A stretch of 64,000 bases of DNA, taken from the NCBI GenBank assembly GCA_038501195.1, contig JBBPUQ010000011.1, positions 62,001-126,000 on the forward strand, given 5' to 3'. Source of the DNA: Nemania diffusa (lineage: Eukaryota > Ascomycota > Sordariomycetes > Xylariales > Xylariaceae). Numbering within the stretch: position 1 is the stretch's first letter; each line of letters starts with the position of its first letter. Under the pieces are notes generated by a model, which saw only the letters and a program-made list of their open reading frames with translations, was not told where the DNA came from and did no database searches. The translations under genes and the position numbers were made by a program. Below are positions 21,938 to 33,890 of this stretch, in pieces.

Positions 21938-23242
21938 CTAGGACCAACCGCCCACGGTTACTTTCAGGCCAGTAGGGTCAGAACCCGCAACAACACCGGC
22001 GGCGTTCTGGCCATCGGGGTTAACATCGTCGTAAGAGAACGCATAACCGAGGCCGTTGGTCTCGTAGCTATGCACGATACGGCTGTAGTGGCTCGTGGGG
22101 CTCACGGTGTAGTAGCTGGCCTGGTCAAGCGAGGGTTGGACGTTGCCACCAGATAGTAACAGCTCACTTCGCGTAAAGGCGGCGCAAAGTCGAGGCACGA
22201 CCGCACGATGGATGTCATTATCGCTATCAAGGATTGCAAAAGGACCCGTGTTGCAGCCCCAGATATCCGCGGTAGTAGGTTTGGGGTAAGCTCGGTTGTC
22301 GCCGGCGCATGTAAGTTGGTTGTTTGACACGCGACAGGCAACATTGCCAGAATCTGTTTGTGTGTTGATGGTGAGGTCCTGGTTGGTGTATTGGGTCCAG
22401 ACCTGGTTGACGTAGTCATCGTAATAACCAGAGAAGCCTGTCGGGTTCGCTGATACGTATAGGTTCGGGGCTAGAACACGCAGAGCTTGGCCCGACGAAC
22501 TTACAACACACAGTTGATCCCAGATTTGGCCATCGACACTTTTCTGTTGTTTGACATTGTTGCAGATGTTGTTGACTGAACCCGCCTGGAGCCCTGGGAT
22601 AATCTGCTGCGCCCCGGTGGACAGCGTCAGGCCCATACCAAGAGGGATACCAACGAAGTCAACAAAACTTATGTTGGCATAGATAGTGGCTCCGTCGTAG
22701 CTGAACTCAATAAATCCCCATTGAACTCCCGACGAAGGGTCTACAGGGTTTGCTGCCGAAGGTTCCACGAGGGCGGAAACTCCGGCCGTGTCCTTCACCG
22801 TATAAAACTTCAACTGTCCGTGGGCAACCCAGATCCGAGCTGATGATAGGGCTTGAGGGAGCGTGATCTGGGTAGTCTGGCCTACACCACTCAGCGGAAA
22901 GGCAATATTGGCAACGATTTCTAGAGGTACTCCAGTGTTGTCCGCTTGGGGGTACACAAATTGACCATTAGCCCCGAGGAGACATGGCACTCCTGAGCTG
23001 TCTCGTCCAGTGATGTACACGTACATCCCGCTGTCGAAATTGTTAACGACGGAGATTGGCAATGTTCCAGCCTGGACGGCATTGACTTTGGATTCCTTAA
23101 CAGTGGTGGTACTGTTAAGGATATTATCGTCAGTGATGATGATATCATCAATGCCACCCGGGCGTGCAACAGTTGGATCGGCGACCGACTGCACAATAAA
23201 GCTAGCCCAGACGGCCGCTGCCAAACCTAAGAAGCCGCGCAT
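21938..23242 (-). CDS. GH64 beta-1,3-glucanase, secreted
   Basis: Intronless gene for 434 residues. The signal peptide is MRGFLGLAAAVWASFIVQSVA. A pro-like segment of about 40 residues follows, then the GH64/thaumatin-like fold: LPISVVNNFDSGMYVYITG, then GRDSSGVPCLL, SARIWVAHGQL, GFIEFSYDGATIYANISFVDF and IPLGMGL. The strand-loop WGFIEFSYDG with nearby acidic residues matches the catalytic groove of GH64 (glucan endo-1,3-beta-glucosidase, laminaripentaose-producing type). Cys pairs in the second half (ICNN, LCVV, ACRV, TCAGD, WGCNTG, LCAAF) fit disulphides in a secreted enzyme. It would cut beta-1,3-glucan of its own or other cell walls. Full length for the family. Confidence 0.85.
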   Translation of the reverse strand: MRGFLGLAAAVWASFIVQSVADPTVARPGGIDDIIITDDNILNSTTTVKESKVNAVQAGTLPISVVNNFDSGMYVYITGRDSSGVPCLLGANGQFVYPQADNTGVPLEIVANIAFPLSGVGQTTQITLPQALSSARIWVAHGQLKFYTVKDTAGVSALVEPSAANPVDPSSGVQWGFIEFSYDGATIYANISFVDFVGIPLGMGLTLSTGAQQIIPGLQAGSVNNICNNVKQQKSVDGQIWDQLCVVSSSGQALRVLAPNLYVSANPTGFSGYYDDYVNQVWTQYTNQDLTINTQTDSGNVACRVSNNQLTCAGDNRAYPKPTTADIWGCNTGPFAILDSDNDIHRAVVPRLCAAFTRSELLLSGGNVQPSLDQASYYTVSPTSHYSRIVHSYETNGLGYAFSYDDVNPDGQNAAGVVAGSDPTGLKVTVGGWS

Positions 23243-25996
23243 GGTATAACTCGTCGAAGAGGTAGATGATCTGCCAGGGAGACCGACGAAGCGAAGAGGA
23301 GGATGAAAGGGGCTTGTCGTTCAGTAAAATACTTGAAGGACGATATCTAATTCTTATATCCTCACTCCCCTCTTCTTCTCGTCCATAACCTGTAGTGATC
23401 CTTTGCCGGGCCAGACTGGCCTAGACAACAGTTAACGCTGGCGGCGGCACCTATGGCGATAATGAAACGTTGCGAGCTCCGCCATCCCCAGCACTTCGAC
23501 TTCCCAACGGCCGAGTAGAGATTTAACCTTCCCGTTCTGGACTCAGAGAGTCTCTGCATGGCTCTTTATTTGGTTCATATACTGGTCATGCCACCCTAGC
23601 AAGGGCTTTATTTCGCCGAGACGATCCGGTCATCATCCTATGTGTTTTAACAGCATCGTACTGTGTAGGTTGCCACACGGCTGTACTGAGGTACCGTAGG
23701 TATATCAAGCTTTGATTGTAGATTCCAATAGTCTTGAGTGATCGTCCCGCGCCTTTGCAGGAACCGCCGGAAACGTTGATTTGATATCTAGCCAAGGCTA
23801 GTCTACATGTTGATCCGGGGTAGCCCGAGGTACCCTGTCGGATTACGTGTGCGTATGCCTGTAGTGATAAAATTAAAGGATCTAGGCCTTGTTACCTAAT
23901 TTAGAAGCTAAAATCCTAGTATAACATGAAAGCGAACCATGAAGTTATTCAGGAGTGTCTGGTTCGACATTACATTGCCATAATACTCACTCATTCAACT
24001 TATACCTCGGCTTCCTCGATGAAACTATTCTATCAAATGTCGGCTAAGCACCGTGGCATTATCCTACGTTACTATACATGACACTGACAGCTTAGCTGCA
24101 AGCCACGAAAGTTGTTCGACGTCACTCGGGATAGCTGCCCAATTTGACGCGGCCATACTACATCGCGCATCTAGGCGCATCAAGATAACGCGGGGAAGGC
24201 CATCCTTTCGCCTACCTAGTAATACCTATACCGATTCTATGTGTGCGCAAGGATGTACTGGGTATGTGTGAAATACTGTAAATAGGTAATGAGCGTAGGC
24301 GCTTTCCCTAAGCGATCGAACATTCGATGAACCCGGGGTGAGTGAAGCGAGTGTTGAGGCATGAGGTCAATCCTTTGAGCCTCTCGAAGTAGAGTTCTCT
24401 GCAAAAGAATACCCTAGTGCCGGCTTACACGGCCAAAAGCAGGTAAGTTTTGGGTAGAACAGGGGTATCACCACACAAGGTTTACCATTTTAGTGCGATG
24501 AATGTTATACATGCCGAGGAGGCGTCATTCACCTGCCGGCTTCGCTAGAAACCAGCATACCCATTTGTTGGTGGAAGTGAGCGTGCTTCATGAACCTAAA
24601 GTCGATACCTAGTTTCATTCGAGTTCCAACTTCATTCCTACGCCTGGCTGGCTTCCACTGCCTCCCCTATTCAGTTAGTATGCTGGTAATTTGAGGAAGG
24701 AGGAATCCATGTGACCGCTAACTATTGCCCCAAATGATTACATGGCATTTCAATTGGTCACTTTAATTCCCCTTTAGGAACAGTTCCCGGGGCTTAGTAG
24801 ATGCGGCGCCAAGTTATATTAGTTCCTTTGCCTCGGAATGCAACAAATATCACGCGCTTGTCCTACTCTACCAACCACTGAAAGTCGACATTTATGTATA
24901 TGCGGTGAGAAAAGGGCGACGTAAGAATGGGAGAGGACCTAACAGAGCCAGACTGCTGCTTCACTGAATTTCAATCTGTGCCTGTATTTTCGTAGAATAC
25001 CATTAGTCCTGACTTGAGCCTTGTTCTTTGTCTTTTCAAATATTTTATGCCTTGTTTCGTAAATGATTTTGTAAAGCTTACCTCCTGAGGCAGCATAAGT
25101 GGAACGTTACCACGTCGGGTGCTTCACGTGGGCAGTTGTTTATATATCTCCGCATGGTCAAAACCTTAACAACGATGTCCACATTCCTCCCGGCCTCTAG
25201 CTCTGCCTTATCATTCTCGGGTTGTAGGTACCCGGTATTTCTGGGAGGGAGGTATATCTCACTATTTTGACCTAATTAACAAATTATTAGGCTGTGGCGT
25301 TGAGTTAATCGATGCTGTAGGGCTGTAGAACCTAATGCCAAGTGAGTTAATATGTTTGAGACTACAGAAAGATATATGTTATTATCACTTACCCAAGTTA
25401 TGTCATTTCGAAACCACTACAGTGTTACATAGTCTCCTGCATGTTAAAACCTTGACCAGCAGAGTAAGTACCGGTCATATTCCTCCGGCATATAATACTA
25501 GTCCATAGCGTGGATACTTTAACAAGCTTGCAAAATATATACTTACTGTAGGATTCAATTCGGCTATCTGCATTAGGTTAACGCCAACACCATTCCTAGC
25601 TGTGCTCGTTTCCCACTCGTCCGCTAGTAAGCGACCCTCAACTTGTTCTTGTGGGTGACATAATTTTTTCAATAGCAGAATATGACCCTTACTCCTTGTT
25701 CGCTAAAGTCTCCTAATGAACTGAGCCTACCCCTAGGTAGAAGGTAGGAAAAGGGGGAACGCGAAGTATTAGTCTTATAATCTAAACATTTTACACAGAA
25801 CCGTAAGTGAGAAAGTTAGTTGAAACTACGCCGTTACCAAAACATGAACAGAAAGCGTTCCGAATTTAAAAACCAGGGAATTTCAATTCATGGATTTTAA
25901 TATTAAAGAATTATTTTAGTTTATACTAATTCATACCCCTTCTAAATATTCAAGTTCCGTCTATAAACCGATGATTTCCTATCTATGCTGCATCAC
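23243..25996. other. Long intergenic stretch, no gene seen
   Basis: 2.7 kb without a frame that looks coding on either strand. Its left end is the promoter of the GH64 gene. The rest is of mixed composition and turns AT-rich near 25,850-25,980. No tRNA, repeat or domain recognised. Confidence 0.45.
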
Positions 25997-27710
25997 CTAT
26001 GCTGATTGTTTTGCCCTCCGAAGTATTAAATGCTCTCGTACCAAGAACACCAGACAAACCCCGAGACCTAATGTTGAAATTCCAATACCAAAGTACAGAC
26101 TACCTCTGTATCCGGTAAGTGTATCTCCATGATTAACCTGCATTTCCACCGTACCGGCGAAACCCACGGCAAGTGATATGGAGTAGTTGACTACTGTGTT
26201 GACAAGACTAGCACCAATTCCTTGATGCTCTCTCTTAACAGCGTTGGAAAGGATTAGGGTTGCTGCCGGAAAACTCATATCCATGCCAAATGGTATGATA
26301 ATAGTACAAACAAAGATCTGGCCCCAGTAGGTCTGATCTGGTGGCGCAGTCGCAACAAGGATGACACCAACCGTGAACGCGGTTAACGCAAGCGTCATAA
26401 CGACTGGAGGCCTAACCTGGAAAGGACCGAGAAGCATACCGGTAATGATGGCTGCGACTGTACCGGCGATAGTGAGCGGCGAAAGCCAAGCGACGGTCAG
26501 CAGAGGAGATAGATGTCGAACTTCCTGGAGAAATTGAACGAGATACAAGCTCCAAATACCAAAAGTTGCCCAGCCACATGCCACGGCCCCGAGAACAAAG
26601 GCAACATCGCCATTAATGACATGAAAAGGCAGCAAAGGTCTTGTTGAGAATTTAAGCTCAACCCAAGCGAAGACACCGAATAGTATCAACCCGAGGATGA
26701 GAGGGACGATTGTCTCGGGTGTAGCCCAGCCTACTATGGGCGCTTGGTTCCAGGCGAAGTTGAAGAGGACTAAAGATAACACGCCAGTCACGGAGCCCGG
26801 TAGATCCAACTCTTCGTTCAGTTTCTGCCACGTGATGCCGTCCGCAAATATATCATCTTTCCGTGGTAAATCGGGTATAGCCAAGTAGCCAAGTATCATG
26901 AGGACGACAAGCCAGATGCTCAATGCATAAAAAGCCCACGGCCACCAGGCAAGCGACAAGGCAGACGCAACGGCACCTCCTGTGACAGCCCCCACGGGAG
27001 CCACAGCGCCGAAGAAGGAGAAAACCATAGCCTTTCTATGGCCTGGTGGATAGACCGAACCTAGGATGGCGAGGGCATTAGGCAAGCAAATGGCCGGACC
27101 GATACCCTGGAGCACGCGGGCGAAGACGATCAGGGTATAATTCGAGTATACACTCAAGCCGACGACGATAGACCACAAACTGAACCAAGCGAATCCAATC
27201 AATAACATGCGCTTATATCCGAAGGCATCTCCGAGCCGGCCGGAGAAAAGGATAAAAGTGCCGACGGTCAGGGAGTAGCCTGCGACGAGCCACGCGAGCC
27301 GGCCCGGACTCGTGACGTCAAATGAGTCTCCAATTGTGTGCAGGAGGAGCAGGGCAGACAAAAACGAGGCTTCTACAATCGTGTTTTGGTTAGTTTTTAG
27401 TTGGTTGCCTGATAGCCCGACCAGACTCTCGAGTTGCTAGGCCATGTACAGTAATGTCATGAAGAGTGGGCTCAAACGGGAATAAAGGAAAGAAAGCGAG
27501 CTTACGGGTACAGAATTGTGCCATGCACGCGACAAACACCATGACCGCCTCCCGGGGAAACGAAATGTTTTCGGCGGGCCAAATCGATTCGACGCGAGAT
27601 TGCTGTGGTACCATGTCTTCTCCCTCTGTCACGTTCATGTCGTCCTCCTCGTTCGTCGAAGGCGTCGCCGCCGTGTCGACCTTCTCATCAGTCATTTCGC
27701 TCATAGTCAA
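25997..27710 (-). CDS. MFS transporter (drug:H+ antiporter type)
   Basis: Two exons: 27710-27506 and 27372-25997, with a 133-base intron (27373-27505). Splicing through a shared CAA codon gives QFCTQASFLSALLLL and about 526 residues. The N-terminal 45 residues are acidic and cytoplasmic. The rest is strongly hydrophobic with 12-14 membrane segments. MFS motif A appears as GRLGDAFGYKRML, and a motif C-like Gly/Pro-rich segment as APVGAVTGGAVASAL. The arrangement resembles the 14-span DHA2-like fungal exporters (aminotriazole-resistance type). The substrate cannot be told. The start could also be the second ATG at 27704. No biosynthetic cluster surrounds it, so a housekeeping efflux role is as likely as metabolite export. 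Confidence 0.85.
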
Positions 27711-30522
27711 TCCACGAAGAACGACAAAGAAGTCTCGGGGTGTAAAAGGGATTTAGGTACACTTGTAAGTAGGCAGGGAAGAAGTTGAACGTGGGAGGTG
27801 ATCAACGCCTAGGTATATAATACTGCAGATAAATTGCTGCAGTAGCATTTGGAATGACCCCTACTTCTTAGTGCGGTTGGTGCCGAGAATCTAAGATCCG
27901 CATCGATTCCGCAGGAGCACCATGTCGGATTTGATAATCACCAGGAAAAGTGTGTCTCGACCTGGCAACAGTATGGCATTTGAGCATTCTGGCTTATCAA
28001 TGATTACAAGGCCATTAAGACTATGCTTTGGCTTATGGCTAGCCTCGGTCTCTCAACTATGAGCGAGCCTAAGGATGCCTAGTGTAGAGTTGGCGCCGGG
28101 AGGCAAAAGAGACCACCGTCATTGGCACTAATTTTAACAAAAAAAGGCCTTTCGCCACAGCCTAGAAACGTGGATTGGAGGGGAGTTAATACAGTGTATG
28201 TGCATCAACCCATATATTTCCACAACTTAGGTATCACAAAATTCTCATTTGACTTGTCAGAGTACCTTGTCGACCGACTCAGCGTCATTGTAAATTACAG
28301 AAGGGGTTTGATTCATAAATAGCGCGTTGAAAACGTTTTCTTAGTACTATACGGCACAGTATAAGACACTACCAGATACTGTGGCGGGATTAGCAGCTTG
28401 GCACGAATCGCACACAGATTATAAATGTCCCACGCCAGGACAATCTTGTTGTTGATCGACTACTGTAAGCACAATAGAAAATTGAGCTTAGAAAGCTTAT
28501 GTTAAGCTTGACTATTTATCCCACTTCAAGGGCTATTACTAACGAATTCTCATGGGCTTCCAACATATTGAATTTTGGGTAAATTGATATAGCATTTCGC
28601 AAACGCGGTATTTGATGGCGCCATAACGCGTCAACCTTCTTCTAAGAAGGGCAAGGGGGTTTACGTATTATGAATATAAGTGATATGACATCCCCTACTA
28701 TACGAACATACCTGCACAACCATGTCTTTCGCGTTGGCCGATTTATGCGTATGATCGTTTGTGCGAGCGCCACTAAGTGAGACATTATGTAGGCCTCGTT
28801 GTACGACTACTAGGAGTGATGAGATGGGGGGCCGAAAGCGAAGCAAGGTGGTGTCCTTCAAAGCGCCAAAATGCATACGAATAGATCCTTTCCAAAGGCT
28901 GAGAAGTTGAGCTCAAAGTTCACGCAAGGACCTATTTATTCTGGGACTACTAGAGACTCATCGGTGACCTCACATTATTCGCCTCGAACAATAACGTCGA
29001 TATCCACCAACCTGAACGGATTTATAGTACAAGCCTACTGGCAACAAAGGCAGGAACTGACATAGCGAATAGGACTCAATTCCTAGCTCGAGGGTGTCTC
29101 AGTATCAACAAAGCGCGGAAAACCACGGTCTAGAATAGGTATGACACACTCAGTAGCGGCCGTGTTAAGCTCGGTAATTTGAGGTCCAGTTACGAAAGTT
29201 AATTGGTTTAGAAACAATCTGACGATGATGACTACTCGAGGCGTTTGTGTGCCTACACTTCCAAGTCTTAAAGAGGAGGGACTTCAACTTTACTGTTTTT
29301 GCTGCAGCAATTTATAACCACAAGCGCTACGAACTCTGCTCAGGAATAAAACTAAGCAACTCTGAAGGCTACTTGGAGAGGGGGATGTGCAACAAACACG
29401 AATTTCTTTAAGTGTACTATGCGACCCAAGACCAACGCGCCTCCTGGGTGAATGGTACGCACAATGCACTACCATCAAGGAATGTTTACTTCTCTATACA
29501 GACTGAAAGCCCTCAATATGAAAATCCTGGAAGATTATCCCGACAATTACATCATCACCATGAGTATATAATGCGATATTCAACGTCGTGGTCTATTTTC
29601 ACGACAAGAACAGGGCGTAATGACACTCAAGGACACTAGCTATTTAGGGTAGACTACCATGTCTGTCTTGTGTTAGCTCTTATGGCTGGCCGAAGCCCTT
29701 TCTCAAGTTCTGTAATATTTAGTTTCCGGGTCCAAGAGGTGGACAAGAGGGAGACGCAGGATGAAATCACAGCGCGTCGACCAAGAAGAAGGCAAATGCA
29801 CGATACTTTATACAAGTTCTAACTAACGCTCGTTACGAATGATGCTCGCCTTTATAGCACCAGCATCGGGAATAAGCGCTCTAACAAGTTACGACCTTGG
29901 CTCCCTGTCGTTAAGACAACAAACATAGCATGACGCTAAGTGAAAGCGTGACCACAACAGCGGTAAGAGTCGCCGCACTCCCAATCCGGCAACCTGGAGA
30001 TGAATTGCCGTTCCAGATTTCGAGCGCTCCGTTCCCACCAATCGAGCCCCCTCGCGCACGGGGCGGTTTCCGTGACCGCACGCGTGGGCACGATGGATCT
30101 CTTGGCGTGGGATGGGATGGGATTTCCGGGTTTGCGATGCCGCGGATTCCACAATCCACGACTAGGCTCTGCCAGGTCACATCGTGCCATAAACCAGCAT
30201 CGCCTGACGGGCCTCCCCAGCCCAACGCTCGGGCGTGAAGAGCTCACTTCGCCGGCAAGTCGGTAGCGCACTCCGGCTCTACGTGGACTCACGACCAGAG
30301 ATTCGTGCGATGGAATAATGACGGGGCCAAGGCGGAAGGGACGCGAATGCAGGATGCGCTGCTCGACGGGCCGTATTATCACACGGGGGCCGGCGGAAGT
30401 ACTATATCTAAGGCAAACCCCAGACCTCCAACCCGGAACCCCAATATGCCCAGATACCCGCGATCGACAGCCTAAGAGCACCTCACCTCCCTAGCGAACC
30501 GCGCGACGAATCACACAACACC
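27711..30522. other. Long intergenic stretch with GC-rich AA9 promoter
   Basis: 2.8 kb without a credible gene. The part at 27,711-29,900 is ordinary intergenic sequence. From about 29,940 to 30,520 the GC content rises sharply, and overlapping frames on both strands are composition effects. This last part is the upstream region of the AA9 gene. Confidence 0.4.
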
Positions 30523-31760
30523 ATGAAGTCGAGCCTATACACCGCCGCGGCGGCCGTGGCTCTCGGCGCGACAGGCGCGGCGGCGCACGCCACGTTCCAG
30601 GACCTCTGGATCAACGGCGTAGATTATATAAGTCCCCCCCCCCCGTCCACGCCCAGCGCGCCCGCAAAAACACTAACATCCCCAGCACAAAGCCACCTGC
30701 GCGCGCCTGCCGCTCAACAACTCGCCGGTGCAAGATGTGACGTCGAAAGACATCGCCTGCAACGCCGGCACGGCCCCCGTGACAGGCAAGTGCGCCGTAA
30801 CCGCCGGCTCGACCGTGACGGTGGAGATGCACCAGCAGCCCGGCGACCGCAGCTGCGCGAGCGACGCGATCGGCGGGGACCACTTCGGGCCCGTCTCCGT
30901 GTACATGGCGGCCGTGGCCGACTCGTCGAGCGCCGCCGGGGCGTCCGCGTCCTGGTTCAAGGTGTTCGGGGACACGTGGGCGCGGAACCCGGCGGGCGCG
31001 ATCGGCAGCGCCGACTTCTGGGGCACCAAGGACCTCAACGCGTGCTGCGGGCTCATGGACGTCGTGGTGCCCGTCGACCTCGCGCCGGGCGACTACCTGC
31101 TGCGCGCCGAGGCGCTGGCGCTGCACTCGGCGGGCGGCGTGGGGGGGGCGCAGTTCTACATGACGTGCTACCAGCTCACAGTGACGGGTAGCGGGACGGC
31201 GAAGCCGGCGGGCGTGGCGCTGCCGGGCGCGTACGCGGCGAGCGACCCCGGCATCCTGATTAACATCTACCAGCCCCTGAGCACCTACGTCGCGCCCGGG
31301 CCTACAGGTGAGTCGGAATCTATACTCTATGATAATGGTTGAGCGTGCGTGGCTGACTTATGGGGGTAGTGTACTCGGGTGGCTCGATCAAGAGCGCCGG
31401 CGGCGCGTGCGCGGCGTGCGAGGCGACTTGTGTAGTGGGCAGCAGCCCGACGACCTCGGCTGGAGGCGGCGGCACGAGCGCGACGACGACATCGACGACA
31501 AAAGCAGCAGCGACGACGTCGACGACGACAAAGGTGGCGACGACGACGACGCTGGCTACTTCGACGACGAGCGGATCGAGCCCCACGGGATGCATCGCTG
31601 CTCTGTACGCGCAATGCGGTGGTATTGGGTATACGGGATGCACGACGTGTGCTGTAAGTCGCCGAGATGCATATTCAATCAGAGTGTTCGCTAACGATAT
31701 GCGTAGGCCGGGACCTGCAAAGCTTTGAACGATTATTACTCGCAGTGCACGACGAGCTAG
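30523..31760 (+). CDS. AA9 lytic polysaccharide monooxygenase with CBM1
   Basis: Copper enzyme that oxidatively cleaves cellulose or related glucans. Exons 30523-30618, 30686-31307, 31370-31653 and 31707-31760 join in phase to 351 residues. The signal peptide (1-21) ends just before HATFQDLWING, so His22 becomes the N-terminal copper ligand. His81 (EMHQQPG) is the likely second histidine-brace ligand, and Tyr190 in QFYMTC with Gln188 completes the axial site. DYLLRAEALALH is a standard AA9 strand. A Ser/Thr/Ala linker from about residue 255 leads to a C-terminal CBM1 (LYAQCGGIGYTGCTTC, then DYYSQC). The module has Tyr where Trp is common in its cellulose-binding face and an extra Cys. The coding region is very GC-rich. 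The donor of intron 1 (GTAGAT) sits just before a run of about 11 C, so this boundary is the least certain. Confidence 0.88.
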
Positions 31761-32129
31761 AGTAGCATCTGCGGGCGATGGCGTAGCATTGCATCTAGGT
31801 GCGTTACATCTGGTAACAGTAAGCAACGAACTCAGCTAGTGTGAGCTTCGTCTATCCAAAGTGTATGTATATACCACCACACGGAGGATACGAGGTTCTA
31901 AGATTGTCTATAAATATATACTTGATATTGTGACGCTAAGACTACCTACTCTCTAAATCACGAGTAATGTTTTTTTTGTATGTCCTACGCTGCCACTTCG
32001 GGGTATCATCGAATTAAAAAACGCATCAATCGAAGCGACGGCAGTACTTTCACATGAACTCGAGTGCTGAGGGAAGATATGCACCTTTGCGGTTCGAAGC
32101 GATACTAGCCCGACGAGCACTTGCTGCGA
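31761..32129. other. Intergenic between converging genes
   Basis: 3' flanks of the AA9 gene and the permease gene. A poly-T run lies near 31,970. Nothing else seen. Confidence 0.4.
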
Positions 32130-33890
32130 TTACGTAGGGGGTCCGATGTAGTTCTTGCGACCCCATGCGATGTACCAACCGAGCGAGATCAGAGTGAAGC
32201 CGACGAAGACTACGGGAGCGTAGTTAGCTAGACCGGGGTCGGTGACGGGAACAGTCGTCGGCATGGAGAAAAGAGGGATGACAAGCGCAGTCCAAGCTAG
32301 CTTTATGTTAGCACAAGCGATCCACGGGCAGTACCCAAGAGGTGGGAGGGGAGGGCAACATACCGACGGAGACAATATTGCAGACCCAGCCAAGTTTGCC
32401 AAGGAAGAAAGAACCAGTCGACACGGTCTTGCGGCCTTCCAGCATGCTAACAACAATGGGTGCAGAATAGGCGGCTGTGAGCGCAATGACTCCGACACCA
32501 GAGAAAGCGTTGAACGCCGCAGGCGAGCCGAAGTAAATGACGCCGAGGATAATCTGAATGACCATGCTGATCATCATGGCATTGAACGGCACGTCAAGCT
32601 TAGGATGAACGACCTTCCACCATTTCGAGCCGGGAATAGCGCCGTCGCGGGAAAACGCATAGATAGAGCGCGACGTAGCAGTGGTGCAACCGATACCACA
32701 GATGACACCGAGCACGAGGAGGGGAACCATCAGCGCAAACGCGCCACCAGGGCTGCCCACGGCGCTCTTGACGATGGCCGGGACAGGCTGCGCGAGCACG
32801 ATGAGCTCTTGGATGTCGGGGAGAACGAAGACGAGCGGGATGAGGGTGAGCAGTCCAGCGACGAGGTTGAAGACGATAGTGAGAACCATGGCCTTGGGCA
32901 CTTGAGTAGCAGGCGCGCGAACTTCCTCGCACATACTATTTTCACAGATCATTAGCATCACGCGGCACGGTCTCCATCGTGTGACTTAGTGAAAGGGAGG
33001 GGGCCAATCTTACGAGATAATCATGCCGGTCGAAGAAGTGGCGTAAGCAGCGTGCAATAGACCAACGAAGAATGACCAGCCGGGCGTCCAGCCTGAGTTA
33101 GTCTCGAAATGGCCAAACACGTAGCTGGCATCACGGCGTCCATTCTTGGCAACAGCCAGCACGGTAATCAAGATCGCAACTACACCTGCGAAGGTCCAGA
33201 AGATGGCAAAGGTCTACAATGACAGCGAAGGAGTTAGTACACGAGGATTCAGTTCAATGCGCCAAGATAACAGAAAAGGAAGGCCAGAGCGAGGGATCAT
33301 CGTACATCTAGGATGGGCAGCCATTTGTTGCACAAGGAGCACACAACATTGCAGATAAGCGTAAGACCGAGGAAGATCAAAAAGACCTGATAAGGCGTGC
33401 CTTCTAAGACGCCGACGCCCTCGGATGTCTCAAAGACATTGATGCAACCCACTAAGAACAGCGCAGTAGCAAAATTAACCGAGAGCGTGATGGTGATGTT
33501 GCCAACAACATACAGCCAGCCCGTGATCCAGGCCGAGAGGCGACGGTAGCTGACAGGCGCCAGCATGAAGGCCTGATAGTAGACGCCGCCAGCAGTCGGG
33601 TAGACGCTCGTGATCTCGCCGAGCGAGGCGGCGACGCATATGATGATGAGCGACACGGCGACCCAGCCCCAGATGATGTCGACGGGGCCGCCGCAGATCA
33701 GGGGGTAGTAGAGGGTGGTGGCGAGGCCGTAGGGGACGGAGGCCAGGACGAAGGACATGAAGGCGACCTGGAAGGTTGATCGCGTGCGCAGCAGCTCGGG
33801 CTTGTAGCCCAGCGAGGTCAGCATCTGGTCCGCGGACCCCTCGTCCGTCTCATGGCCGTCGGAGACCATGGCGTCGGATTTCTTGCCCAT
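32130..33890 (-). CDS. Amino acid/choline/GABA-type permease (APC family)
   Basis: Four exons: 33890-33306, 33213-33014, 32935-32364 and 32296-32130, all GT-AG and in phase, about 507 residues. Hydrophobic throughout, with some 12 membrane spans. The N-terminus carries DQMLTSLGYKPELLRTRSTF, the conserved pre-TM1 motif of the fungal amino acid/choline transporter branch (Hnm1/Uga4-like). TM1 has ASVPYGLATTLYYPLICGGP, and the TM3 region has GEITSVYPTAGGVYYQA. CEEVRAPATQVPKAM is the typical loop before TM7, and RSIYAFSRDGAIPGSKWW is the conserved cytoplasmic loop. It most likely imports a small nitrogen compound such as GABA, choline or an amino acid. The exact substrate cannot be read from sequence. 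Confidence 0.88.

Noticed and set aside
24000..25990. Search for a hidden gene in the 2.7 kb gap
   Set aside because: No frame with protein-like composition or splice-consistent exons found on either strand.
29889..30481. Long open frames on both strands in the GC-rich stretch
   Set aside because: Low stop frequency follows from high GC. The frames overlap one another, are Arg/Pro/Ser-rich and show no domain. This is the AA9 promoter side.
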